Shown here in pieces: positions 50,901 to 56,585 of a DNA stretch of 56,585 nucleotides (position 1 is the first letter of the stretch; every line of letters begins with the position of its first letter). The translations under genes and the position numbers were made by a program. The notes under the pieces were generated by a model. It saw only the letters and a list, made by a program, of their open reading frames with translations. It made no database searches and was not told the origin of the DNA. Source of the stretch: Caldilineaceae bacterium (GTDB lineage: Bacteria; Chloroflexota; Anaerolineae; Caldilineales; Caldilineaceae); assembly GCA_011523365.1 (NCBI GenBank), contig WTGY01000042.1:1-56585 (forward strand), written 5' to 3'.

Positions 50901-51107
50901 GTACCTGGCCGCGCCCGAGACCGCCGTCCAGGACAACGCAACGGCGTCTTCGCCGGCTTCCGCACTCAATACGGGCGCGTCCAGGACTGCCTCGGACGTC
51001 GTCTGCGCCTGCGATACGCGATCTGTGAGGGGGAAATGCCAAAACACCGTCACAAGAAGAACGGCCGCGACAAAGAGGTTCCTGACTCTTGGCATCAGAC
51101 TGTGCAT
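47973..51107 (-). CDS. Secreted FN3-LRR protein with degenerate metallopeptidase domain
   Basis: This 1044-residue exported protein begins with a signal peptide (LFVAAVLLVTVFWHFPL, cleaved near SQAQT). Two FN3-like domains (about 37-225) come next, then an LRR cap (ERAALVALYEATDGANW) and a 23-residue LRR block to about 735. A third FN3-like domain (about 756-849) and a C-terminal domain of about 195 residues follow. That domain aligns along its length with the C-terminus of the gene at 51849, from FFQKYL and VVVAPSEV through GLWRG to EYWAE and the final GDGSVPSVC. The zinc-peptidase motif is lost: the HExxH position reads QGFAH (Gln946, Gly947, His950), though Glu993 of EYWAE remains. It is best read as a pseudoprotease that may bind substrates or partners. 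The start has no clear Shine-Dalgarno sequence. Confidence 0.92.
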   Translation of the reverse strand: MHSLMPRVRNLFVAAVLLVTVFWHFPLTDRVSQAQTTSEAVLDAPVLSAEAGEDAVALSWTAVSGAARYELWAWWDSEIDWNQLDDGELTGTTFHHVEVAAGTTYYYLIRAVSDSGETGAWSEQVAATIEAAHSTLVAPILSAVAVEGGVELSWTEVDGAASFELWTWTRWEGWQRLDDGNLTAAAYSHGGLPAGLTYFYGIRAIDGTGAEGEWAQQVSATVPGLLVVPEVPEERAALVALYEATDGANWRRQDHWLSDVSIANWYGVYTDQQGHVTGLYLENNGLSGPIPDLTALTSLENLNLGINRLSGQVPDLSRLSGLVTLALHDNQLTGGVPDLESLGDLRGVYLDNNELTGAIPDLSALTGLAALHLSGNQLTGQIPELRALAELQTLDLGSNQLTGPVPELCSLARLTRVYLDNNQLTGTVPELCDLSQLRVLFLSNNLLTGPIPDLSALTSLEVLYLSNNGLTGSIPDLSQFANLWRLSLASNQFTGAVPELDGLTRLTQVFLENNQLTGPIPELQNVPRLTDLNLSGNRLEGPIPELGALTRLTILKLSSNLLTGPVPALGALSFLKELDFSDNGLTGGIPELGALVRLETLELSENGLRGPIPDLSGLKRLVGVSMGGNQLTGIVPDPGALADLRWLFLESNELTGQIPDLSLARNLRVLNLSDNQFAGQVVDLDALKKLTRLSLSHNLLTGPLPDFGGLSSLIFLELTGNQFCLASASDGPGSSVFVNAHLESLSLADCAAADLPLVPAAPRNLQATVSDSRVMLNWEAAANAKSYDLRVWDSIDRSWDLLGDELADTHFAHGVVTDGRNYYYQVRARDAEGARSGWSEPLYAAVFQQQYRPPPPSLGLDLFFQKYLAFDGIVVVAPSEVPDEKMREARDIIAGVLADRPDLLETLAANDARIEFFGYWGEAAGRRDGWQAKVTQFDPNCGHFLQGFAHLIRRALEEQADGEEFSLRLDGVYEAAVEEGLWRGRPASVGAEEYWAETVKYWLWGALPGFGGDSESTLEAYDAEAARLIKEVLGDGSVPSVCRP

Positions 51108-51848
51108 TGGTTTTCCATGGGGAGTTTCCTCGCAACCGGCGACGAGGACGATTCAGGTTTGGCCGGCTGCAAGGATTCTAGAATGAAACGGCGCGTGCGT
51201 CAAAGGATCAGTCGAAGCTGCCCCGAACGGCTATCAAGACCCGCGAACCGACTCTTTTCAAAATGCCCAAAATCGGGGGCAGGCCTTGTGCTCGCCCAGC
51301 GCCTGCGGATTCGGCAAGAAACTCCAGCTTACCTTTTGGGAATTCTACAGAGGTCAGCAGTCGGCTTTTCGGGCAATCGCCAAATACAGGATGAACCAGG
51401 CAAACACCTGCGCTGCCCATCACATCCTAACCTCTGTTGGCGAACATGAAGAGGGTTGCACTGTGCCCTGAATTCTTACTCGGACCTGTCGAAAAGCGTC
51501 CCGCAGCGTCTGACTCTTTCAAACGAGTCGTTTGGGGACTTGGGGCCCCCGGGAACAGTACACTGTCTGGGAAATTCTCTCAGTTGGCGAGGAACACTGA
51601 ACTTGCAAGCTCATAGGGACCAACCCGGAATGCGGGCAACCATTTGACTCACTCTGGGCCAGGACACGGACTCGCACGACCCGCAGCACTGGTCAGCCTC
51701 ATGTCCGGACAGCAAGCTGCCTATGCTGCAAACAGGCTGGAGTCAGGCTCTTCGGTTCGTGAAAGGGCCCAAAGGATTCTGAGAGGAATTCAGGTTCACA
51801 GCAGGACGAGGACGCTCGAGTCTCTCTTCGCAACGCCCTCCGTTTCAA
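51108..51848. other. Intergenic region upstream of the second LRR gene
   Basis: About 740 bp without a convincing gene. It contains a CAGGCCTTGTGCTCGCCC element near 51280, related to the CTTGTGCCTGCCCTC sequences at 135 and 30092, and a block at 51556-51580 (GTACACTG, then GAAATTCTC) that resembles the region upstream of the giant LRR gene at 46687-46709. Confidence 0.45.
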
Positions 51849-54800
51849 TCAAGGCTTACAATAGGAAGGAACTGAGGCATCGCCAAACATTTCCTCGATG
51901 AAATCAGCGATGTCCGGATCGTACTCATCCAACTCCAGGTGCCTCGCAGACGAAGGATCGCTGATCGACTCCTGAAACCAGAATGCGACCGTATCTGCCC
52001 AGTACTCTCTTACATTCGTTGAAGCGTACGCACCACGCCAAAGACCCTTGGCAAGCGCGGACTGATAAATTGCCTGTAACCGGGCATTGAACGCACTGCC
52101 GCTGGGCAGATCCTCTTTGGCTGAGTGTATAGAGTGGGCGAATTCATGAATGAAGACAAGGCAATGGCTGTCTTCTTCCGGTACCCCGGCCACCCACGCA
52201 CCCGACGCAAAGAACGCGGCGCCTAAGTGATCAACTTCTGCAGATGAGTAGTCTGGCAACTGGCTGACCCCCCGGCCCTCGGCATCAGTTCCGTAAATGG
52301 AAATGCGAAGGTAATTTACAAGGGGGGCCTCAAAGAGGTTGGGATTTCCGGAAAGCACACCGGAGACAATCTCGCGCGCTTGCACCATCTTTCCATCTGA
52401 AACCTCAGTCGGAGCAACGACCACGACCCCGTCTACTTCCAGATACTTCTGGTAATACAAGTCTAGACTGAGAGATAAAGGGGGAGGCAGGAACTGCTGC
52501 TGCACCACAATCGCACGCACACGGACCGACCACGAGCTTCGAACTCCATTGGCGCCGCGCGCTCGGACATTGTAGTAATAGTTCCTTCCGTCGGAACGAA
52601 CATCATGCGTGTAGTTCGTACCGCTGATGACGCCTCCAACAGTTCCCCACTCTCGATTTAGACTGTCCCACACGCGCAGCTCGTAGCCACTCGCTCCCTC
52701 TACTGCATCCCAGGTCAGCGTGACCCGCCCGGCACTGACGGTCGCTTCAAAACTCTTCGGTGCGCCCAGTACCCCCGACAAATCGGCCTCTGTGCACGTA
52801 GACGGATTGAGGCCCTTTAGGTGCGTGTCTACTTCACTATTCGAATGAGTCAAGCTTGTGCCCGCAATGAGGCACAGTTGATTTCCCGCGAGGTCTAGAC
52901 GTCTCAGTGCCGGCAGAACACTCATCTCCGGAATCGGCCCTGTCAGACTGTTGTCACTGAGGTCTAGTGAAAACAGACCTGTCAATGTGCTCAAAGCAGG
53001 AATCGGTCCGGTCAACAGGTTGTCACTTAGGTTTACTGATTGCAGTTCGGTGAGCGTACTCAAATCGGGAATCTGCCCGCTCAATTGGTTGCTATGGAGG
53101 TATAGCCACTCCAATTCAGTCAAACTGCCGAGAACAGGTATCGTCCCCGACAGCTGGTTTTCCTGGAGAAATAAGGCTGTCAGACCGGTGAGTGAACTCA
53201 GGTCCGGCAAAGTTCCCGTCAACTGGTTGTTGGAGAGGTCCAGCGCCCATACGTTGCTGAGTCGACGTAAGTCTGGAATCGAACCGGTTAGCATGTTGCG
53301 GCTAAGGTTCAAATGTCCTAGTCTGGTTAGTTGGCTTAGTTCTGGGATGGTCCCAGTCAGTTGGTTTCGGTCGAAGAACAGCCTCCTCAGATTTCTGAGG
53401 GCGCTGAGATCTGGAATAGACCCTGTCAGTTGGTTGCCCGAGAGGGACAAATGTATCAGGCCGGTGAGCCTGCTGAGATCGGGAATCGGCCCGGCTAGCT
53501 CGTTTCGGTAAAGGTCCAACTCGCTCAGGTAAGTGAGAGCGTCGAGATTCGGTACCTGCCCGGTCAGTTGGTTGTCACCGAGATACAAGTGGTGCAAGTT
53601 GGTGAGACCATTTAGGTCCGGAATAGGCCCAGTCAGATCGTTATACTCGAGGTACAATCGTTTGAGCTTTCTCAGAGCGCCTAACTCTGGAATTGGCCCG
53701 GTCAACCGGTTAACTCTGAGATTCAGCTCCTCCAGTTCAGTCAATGCACTGAGAACCGGAATCGTGCCGGTCAACCCGTTATCCCCAAGGCTCAGCCGCG
53801 TCACCCGCCCACTGCTGTCTGTGATGACGCCGTACCAGGAATATAGAGGCGCACTGCTTAGCCAGTTACTGTTATTCTTCCAATTGTCGCCGTCCGTTGC
53901 CTCATACAGCGCAACGAGTGCTCCCCTCTCCGTTGTAGCAGGGGTAGCCGTGACTGTGGGAGTGGCTGTAGCGGTAGCAGTAGCAGTGGCAGTAGCGGTA
54001 GCGGTAGCAGTGGCGGTAGGAGTAGCAGTCCCCGATGTGCTCTCAGACGCCGTTGCGTTTGCGTATTCCGACCAGTCGCTCATCCCGCCTAGGGCATCCG
54101 CCGCTCGGACAGCGTAGTAGTAAGTTGTGCCTGCAGTAACCCCTTCGTGCGTGTATGTCGTGTCGGTCAAGTTGCCGTCACCCAGTTGTTGCCAGCCGTC
54201 ATCTCTCGTCCATGCCCAGAGTTCGTAGCGAACTGCCCCCGCAACCGCTTCCCAGCGCAAGTTGACCACGCCAGCGCTTGCCTCTGCAGAAATTGCGGGC
54301 CTGGCGAGAGTTGAGACCGTAGCTGTAGATGTAGACGTAGATGTAGGCGTAGGCGCCTCTCCCGACCCCGCATCCCCTGCTGTCGCAAAAACCTGCTCTG
54401 ACCACGGGCCGGTCACTCCGGACTCGCTCACTGCCCGAATCAGGTAGTAATAGGTCCTCCCTCGCGTAACTCCACTATGCCTGTATTCGCTGCCTACCAA
54501 GGCTCCGTCGTCCAGCCGCTGCCAGTCGTCGACGCTGGTCCACACCCACAATTCGAAGCGCGCGGCGCCGATGACCTGAGTCCAGCTCAGGTCGATCGCG
54601 TTTTCACCTGCTACAGCCGATATTGTTGGTGCAGAAAGTGCCGGTACTGTAGGCGTCGCCGTCGGGGTAGACGTGTGAGTCTCCGGCAAGGTAATCTCGG
54701 CATACGCCGACCACTCACTCTTGACGCCACTGGCGGCCACTGCGCGCACGGCATAATAGTACTTCGCACCCGCCGCAAGACCGCCGTGTCTGAAGAATGT

Positions 54801-55088
54801 GCCTGTCAGTTCACCGTCATCGAGACGTTGCCAGCCTGTGCCGCCGTCTCGCCACACCCACAGCTCGTACCTGGCTGCGCCGTTGACCGGGTTCCAGCTC
54901 AGGTCAACCGTATTCGACCCTGCCAACGAGGCAGCCAGAGCCGGCGGATCCAAGACGTCCGCCGTCACGCTCTGCGCATACGATTCGATTTCGTTGAAGA
55001 ATGAGAAAGAAAGAAGCGCCGCAAGGAAAGCGACCAGAGAGAGGATCGAAAGGGCGCTGTTAGACGCTGCACCAAGTCTGTTTCTCAT
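51849..55088 (-). CDS. Secreted FN3-LRR zinc metallopeptidase
   Basis: This 1079-residue exported protein has a signal peptide (LSILSLVAFLAALLSFSF, cleaved near SYAQS). Three FN3-like domains (about 44-350), a Thr-Ala tandem-repeat linker, an LRR cap (ERGALVALYEATDGDNW) and a 23-residue LRR block (about 436-740) follow. A fourth FN3-like domain (about 775-862) leads into a C-terminal zincin domain. The active site reads FIHEFAHSIH, with zinc ligands His981 and His985 and catalytic Glu982. Downstream, GLWRGAYAST leads to EYWAD, where Glu1028 is the likely third ligand, 43 residues after His985. I recall uncharacterised secreted proteins sharing HEFAH...GLWKG...EYWAE. It probably cleaves proteins at sites chosen by its LRR and FN3 parts. 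No clear Shine-Dalgarno sequence is visible. Confidence 0.92.
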   Translation of the reverse strand: MRNRLGAASNSALSILSLVAFLAALLSFSFFNEIESYAQSVTADVLDPPALAASLAGSNTVDLSWNPVNGAARYELWVWRDGGTGWQRLDDGELTGTFFRHGGLAAGAKYYYAVRAVAASGVKSEWSAYAEITLPETHTSTPTATPTVPALSAPTISAVAGENAIDLSWTQVIGAARFELWVWTSVDDWQRLDDGALVGSEYRHSGVTRGRTYYYLIRAVSESGVTGPWSEQVFATAGDAGSGEAPTPTSTSTSTATVSTLARPAISAEASAGVVNLRWEAVAGAVRYELWAWTRDDGWQQLGDGNLTDTTYTHEGVTAGTTYYYAVRAADALGGMSDWSEYANATASESTSGTATPTATATATATATATATATATPTVTATPATTERGALVALYEATDGDNWKNNSNWLSSAPLYSWYGVITDSSGRVTRLSLGDNGLTGTIPVLSALTELEELNLRVNRLTGPIPELGALRKLKRLYLEYNDLTGPIPDLNGLTNLHHLYLGDNQLTGQVPNLDALTYLSELDLYRNELAGPIPDLSRLTGLIHLSLSGNQLTGSIPDLSALRNLRRLFFDRNQLTGTIPELSQLTRLGHLNLSRNMLTGSIPDLRRLSNVWALDLSNNQLTGTLPDLSSLTGLTALFLQENQLSGTIPVLGSLTELEWLYLHSNQLSGQIPDLSTLTELQSVNLSDNLLTGPIPALSTLTGLFSLDLSDNSLTGPIPEMSVLPALRRLDLAGNQLCLIAGTSLTHSNSEVDTHLKGLNPSTCTEADLSGVLGAPKSFEATVSAGRVTLTWDAVEGASGYELRVWDSLNREWGTVGGVISGTNYTHDVRSDGRNYYYNVRARGANGVRSSWSVRVRAIVVQQQFLPPPLSLSLDLYYQKYLEVDGVVVVAPTEVSDGKMVQAREIVSGVLSGNPNLFEAPLVNYLRISIYGTDAEGRGVSQLPDYSSAEVDHLGAAFFASGAWVAGVPEEDSHCLVFIHEFAHSIHSAKEDLPSGSAFNARLQAIYQSALAKGLWRGAYASTNVREYWADTVAFWFQESISDPSSARHLELDEYDPDIADFIEEMFGDASVPSYCKP
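53962..54030. repeat. Hexamer tandem repeat encoding Thr-Ala linker
   Basis: About ten in-frame copies of hexamers such as AGCGGT, AGCAGT and GGCAGT (plus strand) encode alternating Thr and Ala on the minus strand. They form the linker between the third FN3 domain and the LRR cap of the metallopeptidase gene. Copy-number changes would alter linker length without breaking the frame. Confidence 0.85.
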
Positions 55089-55477
55089 TTCGGCACCGGA
55101 AATGAAAACGCCTTATGACATTGAACAGTCTGAATGGGACGGATTCTCCCATACCAGCCCAATGCCTGCAAGCAGCGCGAAAAGTATCAGGGCTTGTTAT
55201 CGTCTGTTAGAACAGCTACGTTCGACAGCGCAGTACGGCTGATTCGCCAAGGCCCCAGCAGCCACTCGAAGAAAACCCGATTCCCCTTCTGTGTCCTTAG
55301 CATCGGTTCGCGACCCTTCGTGGATAATGAGGTGTCCTTCGCGCCCCTTCGCGTGCCTTCGCGGAAAGAAAGATGTTATTCGCGCCCCATCGTGGCCCTT
55401 CGTGTATCAAACCGCCGCCATACCGAAAGCCGTGCTCCTCAGGAAAGCGGTGCACCAGGTTGATCGCCTCAACGCGC
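55089..55477. other. Intergenic region with phased CTTCGCG repeat
   Basis: About 390 bp between the metallopeptidase start and the PhyH stop. The middle (55331-55410) is the CTTCGCG repeat. I see no gene, and no promoter good enough to call for the LRR gene. Confidence 0.5.
55331..55410. repeat. Phased CTTCGCG repeat, one and a half units
   Basis: Three CTTCGCG heptamers start exactly 10 bp apart (GTGTCCTTCGCGCCCC onward), followed by an A-rich spacer. A second, more diverged unit reads TTCGCGCCCCATCGTGGCCC and ends near CTTCGTGTATCAA. Confidence 0.85.
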
Positions 55478-56317
55478 TCAATCCGCACCGTTCGCCCCCG
55501 CCTTCTCCTGCATCCACGCCCGCAGCGGTACGTCCTCCGGCTTCGGCGAAGAATACCCATGCCAACCCGAAGGCGCCGCCCCCAGCAGCTGCTGTCTGAT
55601 CGGGTCGACCCGCCCCATCACATGGTCCACAGTCATATTGTCACGCGGGCGCAGCCACCTGTAGCTGTATCCGTAAAAGAGGACCTTCCGCGTCATGTCC
55701 GACGTATTTGGGCTCGAAGCATGCCAGATGCGCCTGTCGAAAAATACCGCGTCCCCGGGCTTTGCCCTTACCGCAATGCCGCCCTTGGGCTTCTTGTCTT
55801 CATCAACGGGCAGCTTGTTCAGCAGATGACTACCGGGTATCACATATAGGTTCGCCCGCCCCAGCTCAGTCGTGTCCGTCAGGAAAAACGCCACCTTCAG
55901 CGAAATGCGCGGCTGCGGGTCCGTCTCCAGCTCGTTGTTGAGCCGCCCGCTGTCCTTGTGCCAGTTCAACCCCTGCTGCCCCGGCCCCGAAACCGCGTTG
56001 GGAGGCGTGATTATCGTGTGCGAATGGTAGAGCTGAATGTTCCAGCCCAGAATCCCCCAAACCTTGGGAAAGGTCGTCGGGTAGTCCAGCAGCTCCAGAA
56101 AAACGTCATCCTTGCCGATGAAGTCAAAAATGTTGATCCCGTCCTTGGGTCCCAAGCCCTCCTCCGCCTTCTGGTCGGCGGTCAGACGGTCGACAACCTC
56201 GGTTGCCCGTTCCACCATCTCCTGCGGGATCGCGTCTTCAATGACCATATAGCCCTGCTCCGCAAACTCCCGCTCCTCCTCCGGCGTCACCAGGTTCTCA
56301 AGCCACGCGTTACTCAT
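55478..56317 (-). CDS. Phytanoyl-CoA dioxygenase (PhyH) family protein
   Basis: This 279-residue single-domain Fe(II)/2-oxoglutarate dioxygenase has metal ligands His120 and Asp122 (NWHKDSG), distal His199 (RRIWHASS) and Arg210 (MTRKVLF) for 2-oxoglutarate. The core strand YVIPGSH is typical of the family. Relatives hydroxylate small molecules, lipids or natural-product intermediates, and the substrate here is unknown. A strong GAGGAGAGGAGC precedes the ATG. It differs clearly from the PhyH-HEAT protein at 36258 and is about the usual family length. It is the first gene from the right edge and points toward the LRR genes, so read-through into the metallopeptidase gene is possible but the gap is 389 bp. 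Confidence 0.95.
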   Translation of the reverse strand: MSNAWLENLVTPEEEREFAEQGYMVIEDAIPQEMVERATEVVDRLTADQKAEEGLGPKDGINIFDFIGKDDVFLELLDYPTTFPKVWGILGWNIQLYHSHTIITPPNAVSGPGQQGLNWHKDSGRLNNELETDPQPRISLKVAFFLTDTTELGRANLYVIPGSHLLNKLPVDEDKKPKGGIAVRAKPGDAVFFDRRIWHASSPNTSDMTRKVLFYGYSYRWLRPRDNMTVDHVMGRVDPIRQQLLGAAPSGWHGYSSPKPEDVPLRAWMQEKAGANGAD

Positions 56318-56497
56318 TGCTCCTCTCCTCTAGCTTCAAATTGCCAATCTCTGCCTGAATCATAGACCCCCACATCCATTTGTCAAACCCGCTCACCCAG
56401 TGCCTGCCGCCAAGAATAGGAGCAGACTGTTGCATTCATCCGGCAGCACCCAGTCTGCAGCCAAATCCCATTCCAACCTCCAGCAGCCACTGCACAC

Positions 56498-56585
56498 CCA
56501 CTGACCACTGACTACTGACCACTGCAGTTCCGGGCGGTCGGCCGCAAGCGGCCTCCCTTGTGCGGGGGCTCCGCCCCCGCAACGC
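56498..56585. repeat. Heptamer array plus GC-rich two-hairpin repeat at window end
   Basis: Four 7-base units (CCACTGA, CCACTGA, CTACTGA, CCACTGC at 56498-56525) lead into hairpin 1 (GGCCG-caag-CGGCC) and hairpin 2 (56562-56580). The window ends inside this element, and its last 19 bases equal bases 1-19 of the window. Confidence 0.9.

Noticed and set aside
51644..51901. Possible small plus-strand gene upstream of the metallopeptidase stop
   Set aside because: It overlaps the end of a certain gene, its composition is unremarkable and it has no ribosome-binding site.

Overview
The window looks like chromosomal DNA of an uncultured Chloroflexota bacterium, probably Caldilineae/Anaerolineae-like and possibly host- or sponge-associated. 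This assignment is an inference. It rests on Thr-Pro-rich linkers in secreted proteins, a Tat-exported lipoprotein sugar-binding protein suited to a single-membrane cell, DUF5695, DUF2277 and DUF169 proteins, several PhyH dioxygenases, very large LRR/FN3 proteins, and GC-rich dispersed intergenic repeats. I see no rRNA, tRNA, CRISPR array, transposase or recognisable transcription regulator. 25 of 28 genes lie on the minus strand.

Layout. (1) 1-950: one copy of a GC-rich repeat and a small membrane-anchored hypothetical protein. (2) 955-11770: a carbohydrate-uptake and breakdown operon, transcribed leftward from a very good sigma-70-like promoter at 11741-11769. It encodes a solute-binding lipoprotein, two permeases, a GH4 glycosidase, an enolase-superfamily dehydratase, an SDR and a DUF5695 protein. 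No transport ATPase is present, so a shared MsmX-type ATPase is likely. (3) 12296-15126: an SH3-domain secreted protein and an HlyD/MacA-like adaptor. (4) 15454-21917: an aldolase/SDR fusion, a DUF169 protein, a GNAT acetyltransferase overlapping an aldo/keto reductase, and a COG4091-type dehydrogenase with a SAF domain, which together suggest sugar or sugar-acid metabolism. (5) 21946-26880: a SWIM zinc-finger protein with a SNF2 helicase. (6) 27165-30876: formate-tetrahydrofolate ligase, DUF2277 and two small PPOX-fold flavoproteins. (7) 31195-36088: a MacB/LolCD-like ABC ATPase and a giant FtsX permease. (8) 36258-37625: a PhyH dioxygenase fused to HEAT repeats. (9) 37853-55088: three consecutive secreted LRR/FN3 proteins. 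(10) 55478-56317: a second PhyH dioxygenase.

The most distinctive locus is the LRR trio. One member is a 2860-residue LRR scaffold. The other two (1044 and 1079 residues) share the order FN3, LRR, FN3, then a C-terminal zinc-metallopeptidase-type domain. In the third protein the HEFAH...EYWAD active site is intact, while in the second the same position reads QGFAH. The locus therefore pairs an apparently active LRR-guided secreted protease with a catalytically degenerate paralogue next to a giant LRR surface protein. Repeat units inside these genes are still duplicating at the DNA level.

Intergenic DNA carries two families of dispersed repeats. One consists of CTTCGCG heptamers spaced about one helical turn apart. 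The other is a two-hairpin GC-rich element whose first stem differs in sequence between copies but still pairs. Both ends of the window fall inside this second element, so the window is probably a contig broken at repeats.
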